This document shows, piece by piece, positions 8,486 through 17,876 of a DNA stretch of 64,000 nucleotides. Below the pieces are notes generated by a model, which saw only the letters and a program-made list of their open reading frames with translations, was not told where the DNA came from and did not search any database. Both the position numbers and the translations under genes were made by a program. How positions within the stretch are numbered: the stretch's first letter is position 1; every line of letters starts with the position of its first letter. Source of the stretch: Vitreoscilla sp. (GTDB taxonomy: Bacteria > Pseudomonadota > Gammaproteobacteria > Burkholderiales > Burkholderiaceae_C); contig JADMKA010000087.1 of the NCBI GenBank assembly GCA_018780145.1, forward strand, positions 1 to 64,000, in the 5' to 3' direction.

Positions 8486-9559
8486 TCACAGGGTGGCGCG
8501 AGCCTCCGTGGCCGGAGCAGCCAGCGCCGCCGGGGCGGCCGGCATGCTGGTGGTCAGCCACTTGCGGATGCGCTCGGCGTCGCCAATGCGCGAATACCTC
8601 CCGGCAGAATCAAGCAGCACCATGATGAGCTTGCGGCCGGCCAACTGCGCTTGCATGACCAAGCACTGGCCAGCTTCGGAAATGTAGCCCGTCTTCTGCA
8701 GGCCGATGTCCCAGCTGGGGTTCAGCACGAGGCGGTTGGTGGTGTGGTACTGCAACTGTCGCGACCCCACGGCCACCTGGTACTCGGGCGAGGTGGACAG
8801 CTCCCGCATCAGCGGCACCTCGTGCGCCGTCTTGACCAACATGGCCAGATCGCGGGCGCTCGACTGATTCTGGCTCGACAAACCCGTGGGCTCGACATAG
8901 CGCGTATCGTTCATGCCCAGCGCGCGGGCCTTGGCGTTCATCGCGGCGACGAAGGCCGACAGGCCGCCGGGATAGTTGCGGCCCAGTGCGTTCGCAGCCC
9001 GGTTCTCGGACGACATCAGCGCCAGGTGCAGCATTTCGCCACGGGTGAGCTGCGTGCCGGGCCGCAGGCGCGAGGAACTGCCCTTCTCGGTGTCCACGTC
9101 CTCCTGGGTGATCGACAGGGTTTCGTCGAGCGGCAGATTGGCCTCGGTGACCACCAGCCCCGTCATCAGCTTGGTGATCGAGGCAATGGGCAGCACGGCC
9201 TTCGAGTTCTTGTTGAGCAGGACCTCGTTGGTCTCGGTATCCAGCACGAACGCGACGCTCGACTTCAAGTCGAGCGGATCGGCGGTGTCGTGCAGGCCGT
9301 ACAACTGACCGAAGGACTGTCGCGGCGGCTCCGCCACCCGGACCACCGAGCGCCGCGGTGCCACGTTGCGCACCACACGAGTCGAGGCCACGCGCGTGCG
9401 GCTGGCCGAGGTGGGCTTGGCCTTGGCTGACGTGGCGGCGCGCGCCTTTGCAGAGTTGCTGCTCTTGTTGGTGGCGGAAAACGCCGACCCGGCGAACGAC
9501 AGGCCGAGCAGAAGCCCCAACAACGTCACTGCGGACTTGATTTGTTCGATTCTCAGCAT
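8486..9559 (-). CDS. pbpG: D-alanyl-D-alanine endopeptidase (PBP7/PbpG type)
   Basis: This periplasmic serine peptidase (357 residues) would cut D-Ala-mDAP cross-links in peptidoglycan. All three penicillin-binding motifs are present: S127-I-T-K130, S184-E-N186 and K289-T-G291. A signal peptide occupies residues 1-28, and a basic Ala/Ser/Lys-rich linker of about 50 residues precedes the catalytic domain, as in burkholderial PBP7 homologues. I chose ATG 9559, the start that gives a normal signal peptide. D,D-carboxypeptidase activity is the alternative, but the S11 peptidase size without a C-terminal domain favours endopeptidase. Confidence 0.88.
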   Translation of the reverse strand: MLRIEQIKSAVTLLGLLLGLSFAGSAFSATNKSSNSAKARAATSAKAKPTSASRTRVASTRVVRNVAPRRSVVRVAEPPRQSFGQLYGLHDTADPLDLKSSVAFVLDTETNEVLLNKNSKAVLPIASITKLMTGLVVTEANLPLDETLSITQEDVDTEKGSSSRLRPGTQLTRGEMLHLALMSSENRAANALGRNYPGGLSAFVAAMNAKARALGMNDTRYVEPTGLSSQNQSSARDLAMLVKTAHEVPLMRELSTSPEYQVAVGSRQLQYHTTNRLVLNPSWDIGLQKTGYISEAGQCLVMQAQLAGRKLIMVLLDSAGRYSRIGDAERIRKWLTTSMPAAPAALAAPATEARATL

Positions 9560-9604
9560 TTGTTCTGTGCCTTTGGCCACTGCGGTCGGCGGGTTGAGTC
9601 TATT

Positions 9605-9647
9605 TGAAACAAAAAAGACATGCAAGATCAAAAACTTGCATGTCTTT
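9605..9647 (-). terminator. Rho-independent terminator of leuA
   Basis: On the minus strand a 13-bp perfect stem (AAAGACATGCAAG / CTTGCATGTCTTT) with an eight-base A/T-rich loop is followed by TTTGTTTC. It lies 35 bp after the leuA stop and before the pbpG start. Confidence 0.88.
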
Positions 9648-9681
9648 CCTCAAGTGGTCCGGCGCCGGCCGGACCGGTCAC

Positions 9682-11223
9682 TCAACCCTGCGCTGCGACC
9701 CGTTCGCCCTTGGCGTGCAACTTGTTCAGCGCCGCGAGGTACGCCTTGGCCGAGGCGACGACGATATCCGGATCGGCACCCACCCCGTTGACCACCCTGC
9801 CGCCATGCTGCAACCGGACGGTGACCTCGCCTTGAGATTCTGTGCTGCCCGAGGTGATGGCATTCACCGAATAGAGCAGCATCTCGGCGCCACTTTGGGC
9901 CTTGGACTCGATGGCCTTCAGGGTCGCGTCGACCGGGCCGTTGCCGTCACTGTCCACCGTGAACTCCTCCGATCCGATGACGAAGGCCACCCGCGCATGC
10001 GGACGCTCGCCGGTTTCGGAGCGTTGAGAGAGCGACAGGTATCGGTAGTGCTCGCGCTCGTCGGTCACGCTTTCGTCGCCCACCAGCGCGATGATGTCTT
10101 CGTCGAAGATCTCGGTCTTGCGGTCGGCCAGGTCCTTGAAGCGGGCAAAGGCGGCGTTCACCTCGGATTCGGATTCCAGTTCGACGCCCAGTTCCTGCAG
10201 GCGCTGCTTGAACGCGTTGCGACCCGAGAGTTTGCCCAGCACGATCTTGTTGGCGGACCAACCCACGTCCTCGGCGCGCATGATCTCGTAGGTGTCGCGG
10301 GCCTTCAGCACGCCGTCCTGGTGGATGCCCGAAGCGTGGGCGAAGGCGTTGGCACCGACCACGGCCTTGTTGGGCTGCACGACGAAGCCGGTGGTCTGGC
10401 TGACCATGCGCGAGGCCGGCACGATCTGGGTGGTATCGATGCCCACGTCGAGACCGAAGTAGTCACGGCGAGTGCGCACCGCCATCACCACCTCCTCGAG
10501 CGAGCAATTGCCAGCCCGTTCGCCCAGGCCGTTGATGGTGCACTCCACCTGCCGTGCTCCACCGATCTTGACGCCCGCCAACGAGTTGGCCACCGCCATG
10601 CCGAGGTCGTTGTGGCAGTGCACGGACCAGATCGCCTTGTCGGAATTGGGGATCCGCTCGCGCAGTTCGCGGATGAAGTTGCCATACAGCTCCGGCACGG
10701 CATAGCCCACGGTGTCGGGGATGTTGATCGTCGTCGCGCCCTCGGCGATCACCGCCTCCAGCACACGGCAAAGAAAGTCCGGCTCCGAGCGGTAGCCATC
10801 CTCGGGCGAGAACTCGATGTCGCCGCAGAGGTTGCGGGCGAAGCGCACGGCTTGCTTGGCCTGCTCGAAGACCTGGTCCGGCGTCATCCGCAGCTTCTTC
10901 TCCATGTGCAGCGGGCTGGTGGCGATGAAGGTGTGGATGCGGCCGCGGGCGGCGTGGGCCAGGGCCTCGGCCGAACGCGCAATGTCACGGTCGTTGGCAC
11001 GTGCCAGCGAGCAGATGGTGGACTCGCGGATGTGCTCGGCAATGGTTTTCACCGCCTCGAAGTCCCCGTTCGACGAGGCGGCGAATCCGGCCTCGATGAC
11101 ATCCACGCGCAGGCGCTCCAGTTGGCGGGCAATGCGCAGCTTTTCGTCCTTGGTCATCGAAGCGCCGGGCGATTGTTCGCCGTCGCGCAAGGTGGTGTCG
11201 AAAATGATGAGCTTGTCGGCCAT
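9682..11223 (-). CDS. leuA: 2-isopropylmalate synthase
   Basis: LeuA makes 2-isopropylmalate from 2-oxoisovalerate and acetyl-CoA, the committed step of leucine synthesis. The 513-residue protein has the DRE-TIM barrel opening ([13 protein letters not shown], residues 8-20), the metal ligands H202 and H204 in [10 protein letters not shown], the GERAGN motif, and the C-terminal LeuA dimer domain that binds leucine for feedback inhibition. Length is normal for the long proteobacterial form. It is the last gene of an ilvB-ilvH-ilvC-pssA-leuA series but has its own promoter, leader peptide and attenuator, so it can be controlled separately. Confidence 0.96.
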   Translation of the reverse strand: MADKLIIFDTTLRDGEQSPGASMTKDEKLRIARQLERLRVDVIEAGFAASSNGDFEAVKTIAEHIRESTICSLARANDRDIARSAEALAHAARGRIHTFIATSPLHMEKKLRMTPDQVFEQAKQAVRFARNLCGDIEFSPEDGYRSEPDFLCRVLEAVIAEGATTINIPDTVGYAVPELYGNFIRELRERIPNSDKAIWSVHCHNDLGMAVANSLAGVKIGGARQVECTINGLGERAGNCSLEEVVMAVRTRRDYFGLDVGIDTTQIVPASRMVSQTTGFVVQPNKAVVGANAFAHASGIHQDGVLKARDTYEIMRAEDVGWSANKIVLGKLSGRNAFKQRLQELGVELESESEVNAAFARFKDLADRKTEIFDEDIIALVGDESVTDEREHYRYLSLSQRSETGERPHARVAFVIGSEEFTVDSDGNGPVDATLKAIESKAQSGAEMLLYSVNAITSGSTESQGEVTVRLQHGGRVVNGVGADPDIVVASAKAYLAALNKLHAKGERVAAQG

Positions 11224-11254
11224 GGCAGTCTCTGTATGGTGGCGAGGTGAAATG

Positions 11255-11290
11255 AAAAACGGCCCGCTGCTTGACGCAAGTGCGGGCCGT
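11255..11290 (-). terminator. leuA attenuator hairpin
   Basis: On the minus strand, ACGGCCCGC and GCGGGCCGT form a nine-base perfect GC-rich stem with a 14-base loop, followed at once by TTTTTCATTT. It sits between the leader peptide and the leuA start, 32 bp before the ATG, so it would end transcription before leuA. Upstream, TGATCG (11326-11331) and CGATCA (11291-11296) could pair, and CCAGGA-GAT-TCCTGG (11338-11352) makes a hairpin just after the leucine codons, as expected for competing attenuation structures. Confidence 0.85.
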
Positions 11291-11328
11291 TGATCGGGGG
11301 GAAAGCGGTGTGTGAAGGACGAGTTCGA

Positions 11329-11391
11329 TCAGCGTGCCCAGGAATCTCCTGGCAGTAGCAGCAGGGCAATGGCGGTCGAGCCGGCGTTCAT
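11329..11391 (-). CDS. leuL: leu leader peptide (20 residues, four consecutive Leu codons)
   Basis: A 20-codon frame runs ATG 11391 to TGA 11329 on the minus strand. Codons 10-13 are CTG CTG CTA CTG, four leucines in a row, directly ahead of a hairpin and then the attenuator terminator. This is the classic arrangement in which scarcity of charged tRNA-Leu stalls the ribosome and favours read-through into leuA. An extended -10 element ends six bases before the ATG, so the message may be leaderless. The symbol is by functional analogy with enteric leuL; the sequence is not homologous by eye. Confidence 0.8.
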   Translation of the reverse strand: MNAGSTAIALLLLPGDSWAR

Positions 11392-11397
11392 GAGTTC

Positions 11398-11406
11398 AAT
11401 ATAGCA
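11398..11406 (-). promoter_or_regulatory. extended -10 promoter for the leuA leader transcript
   Basis: On the minus strand the sequence TGCTATATT fits an extended -10 element (TGnTATAAT with one mismatch). Transcription would start about six or seven bases on, at or next to the leader ATG at 11391. The -35 region is poor, which extended -10 promoters tolerate. Start site not measured. Confidence 0.5.
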
Positions 11407-11424
11407 CGCGCCCTGGCCCCGTGC

Positions 11425-12252
11425 TCAGTGCAGGCCGCGCTCGTCCGGATCGTCTGTCGAGGTGGCGATGACACTGACCGGTTTGCCCTTGGCCCGCTTG
11501 TAGGCGTAGACCACGTAGCCCGACAGGCCGTAGGCACAGAACAGCGCGAACAGCACGCGCGGCGGGTCCAGGCTGACCACCGCGATGCCCAGCGCAATGG
11601 CCACGAGCACGATGAACGGCACGGTGCGCCGCCCCCCGAACACCTTGAAGCTGTAGAACGGCGCATTGGTCACCATCGACAGGCCTGCATACAGAGTCAC
11701 AAAGAACGCCGACCAGGTGGCCCAATCCACCTTGCTGGCACCCCTGACGCCGGCATCGTCGACCACCCAGATCAGGCCCATGACCAAGGCGGCGGCGGCC
11801 GGGCTGGGCAGGCCCTGGAAGAAGCGCTTGTCGACCACGCCGATGTTGACGTTGAAGCGCGCCAACCTGAGCGCGGCACCGGCGATATAGACGAAGGCAG
11901 GGATCCAGCCCAGCTTGCCCATGTCCTTGAGGGCCCATTGGTAGACGATCAGGGCGGGGGCGGCACCGAAGCTCACCATGTCCGCCAGGCTGTCCATCTG
12001 TTCGCCAAATGCACTTTGGGTGTTGGTCATGCGTGCCACGCGGCCGTCCAGGCTGTCCAGCACGGCGGCCGCGAAGATCGCGATGCAGGCCGTTTCGAAG
12101 CGCCCGTTCATCGCCATCACGATGGCGTAGAAGCTGGCGAACAAGGCCGACAACGTGATCGCGTTGGGCAACGCATAGATGCCCTTGCGCCGCTGACGCG
12201 GGGGCACGTCGGGCCCGTCCGCCGGCTCGGCAGTTTCGTGGGGTTCGTCCAT
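11425..12252 (-). CDS. pssA: CDP-diacylglycerol--serine O-phosphatidyltransferase
   Basis: PssA makes phosphatidylserine from CDP-diacylglycerol and serine in the inner membrane, the step before phosphatidylethanolamine. The 275-residue protein has the full CDP-alcohol phosphotransferase motif: D66xxDGxxAR, then eight residues, G83xxxD87xxxD91. About six to eight membrane helices follow. It is the type II integral-membrane form. It sits between ilvC and leuA, an order common in Burkholderiales; a hairpin separates it from ilvC. Confidence 0.93.
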   Translation of the reverse strand: MDEPHETAEPADGPDVPPRQRRKGIYALPNAITLSALFASFYAIVMAMNGRFETACIAIFAAAVLDSLDGRVARMTNTQSAFGEQMDSLADMVSFGAAPALIVYQWALKDMGKLGWIPAFVYIAGAALRLARFNVNIGVVDKRFFQGLPSPAAAALVMGLIWVVDDAGVRGASKVDWATWSAFFVTLYAGLSMVTNAPFYSFKVFGGRRTVPFIVLVAIALGIAVVSLDPPRVLFALFCAYGLSGYVVYAYKRAKGKPVSVIATSTDDPDERGLH

Positions 12253-12282
12253 GGGGCGCGAGGATACAGCAGCACCAGCAAG

Positions 12283-12307
12283 AAGGGGCCGCCGTCGGCA
12301 GCCCCTT
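12283..12307 (-). terminator. possible weak terminator between ilvC and pssA
   Basis: AAGGGGC and GCCCCTT form a seven-base stem, with an inner GCC/GGC pairing and a three-base loop. No clear T-run follows (CTTGCTGG), so it may only attenuate or stabilise the ilvC mRNA 3' end. Confidence 0.4.
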
Positions 12308-12327
12308 CATCGGCAAGCAAGTGCCGG

Positions 12328-13371
<1,044 letters not shown>

Positions 13372-13863
13372 CTAGACGCGCAGAATGCGCTCGCCGCGAC
13401 CGATCCCGCTGGTGCCGGTGCGAACGGTTTCGAGAATGGCAGCGCGGTCGATGCCTTCGATGAAGGCATCGAGCTTGCCCGCGTCGCCGGTCAACTCGAT
13501 GGTGTAGCTCTTCTCGGTCACATCGATGATGCGGCCGCGGAAGATGTCGGCCATGCGCTTCATCTCCTCGCGCTCCTTGCCGACAGCGCGGACCTTGATG
13601 AGCATGAGCTCGCGCTCGGTGAACTGGCCTTCGGTCAGATCCACGACCTTGACCACGTCGACCAGGCGGTTCAGGTGCTTGGTGATCTGCTCGATCACCT
13701 CGTCCGAGCCGGTGGTGACGATGGTCATGCGCGACAGCGAGGCATCTTCCGTCGGGGCGACAGTGAGGCTCTCGATGTTGTAGCCGCGGGCGGAGAACAG
13801 CGCCACCACGCGTGACAGGGCGCCGGGCTCGTTTTCGAGCAGGACGGCAATGATGTGTTTCAT
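13372..13863 (-). CDS. ilvH: acetolactate synthase small (regulatory) subunit
   Basis: This 163-residue protein is the regulatory subunit of acetohydroxyacid synthase; it raises activity of IlvB and confers valine inhibition. It has an N-terminal ACT domain (IIAVLLENEPGALSRV, residues 4-19, with the Gly-Ala-Leu turn) and the C-terminal ALS-ss domain. I chose ATG 13863, preceded by GGAG; the open frame to 14010 lies in the intergenic region and has no similarity to the family. It is also called ilvN in some annotations. It is followed by ilvC. Confidence 0.95.
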   Translation of the reverse strand: MKHIIAVLLENEPGALSRVVALFSARGYNIESLTVAPTEDASLSRMTIVTTGSDEVIEQITKHLNRLVDVVKVVDLTEGQFTERELMLIKVRAVGKEREEMKRMADIFRGRIIDVTEKSYTIELTGDAGKLDAFIEGIDRAAILETVRTGTSGIGRGERILRV

Positions 13864-14027
13864 GAGGGACTCCGAAGCGCGCTCTTCAAGCCGGCGGCGG
13901 TAACCGCCAGCCCTTGGCCACGCTGGATGAATCGTTGAACGAAAGTCAGGTCCGGGTTGGTTCGGCGATCCGGCGGGGGCGGCGCCAGTGGCGGTAACCG
14001 CCGGCACCACGCCTTGCCTTCAGGCCG
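13864..14027 (-). ncRNA. candidate cis-regulatory RNA in the ilvB-ilvH gap
   Basis: A 164-bp gap between the ilvB stop and the ilvH start is unusually long for adjacent operon genes. It contains two copies of the self-complementary GGCGGTAACCGCC (13896-13908 and 13990-14002), each able to form a hairpin or pair with the other, plus a C-rich segment between them. The ilvH RNA motif described from comparative genomics is found upstream of ilvH in Betaproteobacteria, so this is the expected place for it. I cannot verify the match without its covariance model. Confidence 0.45.
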
Positions 14028-15827
14028 TTACAGGTCCTCGGACCCCAGCAGCATCTCCGAAATGCCCTTGCCCGCCTGCACCATCGGCCAGACGTTTTCG
14101 GTCGGGTCGGTGCGCACATCCAGGAAGACCGTGCGGTCCTTCAGGCGGATCATCTCGCGCAGCGCGGGCTCGACCTCGGAGGGCTTCTCGATCTTGATGC
14201 CGACATGGCCATAGGCCTCGGCGAGCTTGACGAAGTCGGGCAGCGCGTCCATGTAGCTGTGCGAGTAGCGCTTGCCGTAGTCCAGCTCCTGCCACTGCCG
14301 CACCATGCCGAGGTAGCGGTTGTTCAGCGAGATGATCTTGACCGGCGTCTTGTACTGCTGGCAGGTCGAAAGCTCCTGGATGCACATCTGGATCGAGCCT
14401 TCGCCGGTGATGCAGAACACGTCCGCGTCCGGCTTGGCCAGCTTGATGCCCATCGCGTAGGGCAGGCCGACGCCCATGGTGCCCAGGCCGCCGGAGTTGA
14501 TCCAGCGGCGCGGCTCTTCGAAGCGGTAGTACTGCGCCGCCCACATCTGGTGCTGGCCGACATCGGAGGTGACGTAGGCGTCCGTGCCGCGGGTCATCTC
14601 CCACAGCGCCTCGACCACCTGCTGCGGCTTGATCACGTCCGGGCTGCGCTTGTAGGCCAGGCACTCGCGCCTGCGCCACTCGTTGATCTGGCCCCACCAC
14701 GGCGCAAGCGCCTGGGCGTCCGGGCGCTGGGTGGATTCGCGCAGCTGGCTGATGAGCTCCTGCAGCACATCCTTCACGTCGCCGACGATGGGGATGTCGA
14801 CCTTCACCCGCTTGGAGATCGACGAGGGGTCGATGTCGATGTGGATGATCTTGCGTTCCACCGAGGCGAAGTGCTTGGGGTTGCCGATCACCCGGTCGTC
14901 GAAGCGCGCGCCCACCGCCAGCAGCACGTCGCAGTGCTGCATGGTCATGTTGGCCTCGTAGGTGCCGTGCATGCCCAGCATGCCGAGGAACTTCGGGTCG
15001 CTCGCCGCCGTGGCGCCCAGGCCCATCAAGGTGTTGGTCACCGGGTAGCCGAGCAGGTCGGTCAGCTGGCGCAACTCGGCCGTGGCATTGCCCAGGATCA
15101 CGCCGCCGCCGGTGTAGATGTACGGGCGGCGGGCGCCCAGCAGCAACTGCACGGCCTTGCGGATCTGCCCGCCGTGGCCCTTGCGCACCGGGTTGTAGGA
15201 GCGCATCTCCACCGTGTCGGGGTAGTGGAAGGCGGCCATCTTCAGCGAGACGTCCTTGGGCACATCCACCACCACCGGGCCGGGCCGGCCGGTACGGGCG
15301 ATGTGAAAGGCCTTCTTCATCGTCAGCGCCAGGTCGCGCACGTCCTTCACCAGGAAGTTGTGCTTGACGATCGGGCGGGTGATGCCCACGGTGTCGCACT
15401 CCTGGAAGGCATCCAGCCCGATCGCGGGCGTGGGCACCTGCCCGGTGATGATCACCATCGGGATCGAATCCATGTACGCCGTCGCGATGCCGGTGACGGC
15501 ATTCGTCACGCCCGGGCCGGAGGTGACCAGGGCCACGCCGACATCGCCCGTGGCGCGGGCATAGCCATCGGCCGCGTGGACGGCGGCCTGCTCGTGGCGC
15601 ACGAGCACATGCTCGATCGTGTCCTGCTGGTACAGGGCGTCGTAGATGTAGAGCACCGAGCCGCCGGGATAGCCCCAGATGTACTTGACGTTCTCGGCCT
15701 GCAGGCAGCGCACGAGAATCTGGGAGCCGTTGAGCTCCTTGGCGGTGGCGGAAGGGGGGGATTGGAGCGGCGGCGTGCGACCCTCATTGGGGGCGCCACG
15801 CTTGATGTCCGCGGCAGACATGTCCAT
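14028..15827 (-). CDS. ilvB: acetolactate synthase large (catalytic) subunit, biosynthetic
   Basis: IlvB is the thiamine-diphosphate enzyme that joins pyruvate to pyruvate or 2-oxobutyrate in valine, leucine and isoleucine synthesis. The 599-residue protein has the N-terminal PYR domain with catalytic Glu in VRHEQAAVHAADGYAR, a central FAD-binding domain, and the C-terminal PP domain with the ThDP motif beginning ITGEGSIQM and ending SLNN. I chose ATG 15827, preceded by AGAGG; conserved sequence begins about 30 residues later (NGSQILVRCLQAENV). A frame running to 15950 starts in TTG and lacks similarity. A plausible -10 (CAATAAT) lies upstream near 15980. It starts the ilvB-ilvH-ilvC operon. 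Confidence 0.95.
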   Translation of the reverse strand: MDMSAADIKRGAPNEGRTPPLQSPPSATAKELNGSQILVRCLQAENVKYIWGYPGGSVLYIYDALYQQDTIEHVLVRHEQAAVHAADGYARATGDVGVALVTSGPGVTNAVTGIATAYMDSIPMVIITGQVPTPAIGLDAFQECDTVGITRPIVKHNFLVKDVRDLALTMKKAFHIARTGRPGPVVVDVPKDVSLKMAAFHYPDTVEMRSYNPVRKGHGGQIRKAVQLLLGARRPYIYTGGGVILGNATAELRQLTDLLGYPVTNTLMGLGATAASDPKFLGMLGMHGTYEANMTMQHCDVLLAVGARFDDRVIGNPKHFASVERKIIHIDIDPSSISKRVKVDIPIVGDVKDVLQELISQLRESTQRPDAQALAPWWGQINEWRRRECLAYKRSPDVIKPQQVVEALWEMTRGTDAYVTSDVGQHQMWAAQYYRFEEPRRWINSGGLGTMGVGLPYAMGIKLAKPDADVFCITGEGSIQMCIQELSTCQQYKTPVKIISLNNRYLGMVRQWQELDYGKRYSHSYMDALPDFVKLAEAYGHVGIKIEKPSEVEPALREMIRLKDRTVFLDVRTDPTENVWPMVQAGKGISEMLLGSEDL

Positions 15828-16076
15828 TTTTCGAACCTCTGTGAATTTCTCTGACGAAAAACCTTTGGTGCCCCTCCTCTCGCCCTTGTGAGGCGGACTC
15901 GGAACCTGCGCGATCAAAACTGCCGACACCCGCGGTCGGGGCGGCTTCAAAGACCAGTTCGCAAATTGTGCGAAGCAGCATTATTGCACCGTTGCGAAGC
16001 GCCCGCGGCCCGCCCCCAGGCCGGATGACATAATCGCCGCCGATCTCCCGGGGCTCACACCGCCCTCCAGCCCGCC

Positions 16077-16643
16077 TTGGCCACCGACAAAGAACTCTCC
16101 GATTTCCTCAAGAACGTCGAGAAGCGCGCTTTCAAACGCACGGTGTATGCCGTGCGCGACGACGACGCGGCGCTGGACATCGTGCAGGATTCGATGATTC
16201 GGCTGGCCGAGAAATACGGGGACCGCCCCGCCGCAGAACTGCCGCTTGTTTTCCAGCGCATCCTGTCCAATGCCACGATGGACTGGTTCCGGCGCCAGAA
16301 AGTGCGCAATGCGGTGATGCAGAACATGTCGGATTTCGGCGGCTCCGACGAAGATGGCGACTTCGACCTGCTCGAGATGCTCGAGACCATGGAGGGCACG
16401 CTGGGCGCCGAAAGCGCGGCCGACACGGTGGGCAGGGAACAAATTTTGCTTTTGATCGAGAAGGAAGTGTCCCAGCTTCCGGGACGTCAACGCGAGGCCT
16501 TCCTCTTACGTTACTGGGAGGAACTGGATGTTGCTGAAACCGCTCAAGCCATGGGGTGCTCCGAAGGCAGTGTGAAAACGCACTGCTCGAGAGCAGTTCA
16601 TGCGTTGGCGAAGTCACTCAAGGCCAAGGGAATCACGCCATGA
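16077..16643 (+). CDS. ECF-type RNA polymerase sigma factor
   Basis: The 188-residue protein has sigma region 2 (ALDIVQDSMIRLAEKY and the segment to QKVRNAVM) and region 4 with a helix-turn-helix (LDVAETAQAMGCSEGSVKTHCSRAV). It lacks regions 1 and 3, as in extracytoplasmic-function sigma factors. The start appears to be TTG 16077; no better in-frame start is visible. Its stop overlaps the next gene by four bases (ATGA), and five more genes follow nearly without gaps, so it probably heads one transcript. The DUF3619 neighbour is a candidate partner or anti-sigma factor; that is inference from position and topology. Confidence 0.88.
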   Translation: MATDKELSDFLKNVEKRAFKRTVYAVRDDDAALDIVQDSMIRLAEKYGDRPAAELPLVFQRILSNATMDWFRRQKVRNAVMQNMSDFGGSDEDGDFDLLEMLETMEGTLGAESAADTVGREQILLLIEKEVSQLPGRQREAFLLRYWEELDVAETAQAMGCSEGSVKTHCSRAVHALAKSLKAKGITP

Positions 16644-17080
16644 CAACTCAAACGCGCCGGTCCGGCACGGATCCCGGCAACCTCGAGGCCCGCTTTGGGC
16701 TGCGCATCGGCGCCCTGCTCACCGAGCAGGCGCAACACACACCGCACGACGTGACCGAGCGCCTGCGCTTCGCTCGCGAACAGGCGCTGGCGCGTGCGCG
16801 TACCAGCCAGGCCGCCACGGCCACCGCCACGGTGGTCGTCGGCGCCGGTTCGTCACGGTCGGCCACGCTGGGCCGCCAACCGAGTTGGCTGACCCGCTTC
16901 GCGTCGCTGCTGCCCCTGGTCGCCTTGGTCGGCGGGCTCCTGCTGATCGACGAATGGCACGACCGTGCCGAGATCGAGGCGGCCGCTGACGTGGACTCCG
17001 CCCTGCTCGGCGATGTGCTGCCGCCCGACGCCTACTCCGACGCCGGGTTCGTCGAATTCCTGAAGCAAGGCCACGACTGA
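16640..17080 (+). CDS. DUF3619 family membrane protein, possible anti-sigma factor
   Basis: A 146-residue protein with a cytoplasmic N-terminal helix region (ARFGLRIGALLTEQAQHTP), an Ala/Thr-rich linker and one membrane helix at about residues 92-112 (LLPLVALVGGLLLID), then a short acidic periplasmic tail. Its length, single membrane span and ATGA overlap with the sigma gene fit a small anti-sigma factor. DUF3619 proteins regularly follow this sigma factor in Burkholderiales; their function is not established to my knowledge. Confidence 0.75.
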   Translation: MTTQTRRSGTDPGNLEARFGLRIGALLTEQAQHTPHDVTERLRFAREQALARARTSQAATATATVVVGAGSSRSATLGRQPSWLTRFASLLPLVALVGGLLLIDEWHDRAEIEAAADVDSALLGDVLPPDAYSDAGFVEFLKQGHD

Positions 17081-17081
17081 C

Positions 17082-17876
17082 GTGCGCTTCCCGGTTCCGT
17101 TCTCCCTGTCGCGATGGTTGTCGGCCGCATTGCTGGGTTTCGCCCTGCTTGGTGCCCAGGGCCAGCCTGCCGCGGCAGGTGGCCCATCCTGGGCCCAGCT
17201 CAGCCCCGCCCAGCGGACGGCGTTGGCCCCGCTGCAAGGCGAGTGGGATCGGATCGAGGCCGACCGTAAACAGAAGTGGCTCGAGGTCGCATCGCGATTC
17301 CACGCGATGTCCCCCGAGCGGCAAGCCCGGGTTCGCGAGCGCATGAACGACTGGGCACGAAAGACGCCCACCGAGCGCGGCGAGGCCCGGGTGAACTTCC
17401 AGCAGTCCAAGAAGGTGCCCAAGGAAGACAAGCAGGCCCGCTGGGAGGCCTACCAGGCCCTGCCGGCCGAGGAGCGAGCCGCGCTCGCCGCCCGTGCCAA
17501 GCCGGCTTCCCCGGCTTCCAGCCCGGCGCGGGCATTGCGGGCTGCTCCCGTCGACGCCCAGGCGCCGAAGTCGAACATCGTCGGGCCGACGGCCACGCCG
17601 GCATCTCCGCCACGGCCGGTCACGCCGACAGTCGTCCAGGGCAACACGGGCGCCACCACCTCGCTGGTCACCAAGACGCCGACACCCCCGGCCCACCAGC
17701 CGGCCGGGCAGCCCAAGATCGCCGCCTCGCCGAAGTTGGTTGACCGCACGACGCTGTTGCCCAAAAGCGGACCGCAGGCTGCGGGCGCTCGGCCGCAGGG
17801 TGCAGCCAAGGCCCCGGCGAGCATACCGGCGGCGCCCGGCCCCGCGCCGGCCGCGACACCGTCCTCGCCCCAGTGA
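17082..17876 (+). CDS. DUF3106 domain exported protein
   Basis: A 264-residue secreted or periplasmic protein with a signal peptide ending near QPAAAG (residue 29), a helical DUF3106 domain (about residues 33-125) made of repeated LSPAQR/LAPLQGEWD, MSPERQARVRERM and TPTERGEARVNF segments, and a long Pro/Ala/Thr-rich tail of low complexity. The helical part recalls Spy/CpxP-like periplasmic stress proteins with their L-x-x-x-Q-R turns, which is a comparison, not a family assignment. It starts at GTG 17082, one base after the preceding stop. The disordered tail may reach through the periplasm or bind cell wall. Confidence 0.72.
   Translation: MRFPVPFSLSRWLSAALLGFALLGAQGQPAAAGGPSWAQLSPAQRTALAPLQGEWDRIEADRKQKWLEVASRFHAMSPERQARVRERMNDWARKTPTERGEARVNFQQSKKVPKEDKQARWEAYQALPAEERAALAARAKPASPASSPARALRAAPVDAQAPKSNIVGPTATPASPPRPVTPTVVQGNTGATTSLVTKTPTPPAHQPAGQPKIAASPKLVDRTTLLPKSGPQAAGARPQGAAKAPASIPAAPGPAPAATPSSPQ

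Noticed and set aside
15838-15990. Possible ilvB leader peptide beginning at ATG 15981 (Leu-Leu, Ile, Leu-Val near the start)
   Set aside because: The ATG overlaps a plausible -10 (CAATAAT), the branched-chain codons are not in a run, and no hairpin with a T-run follows.
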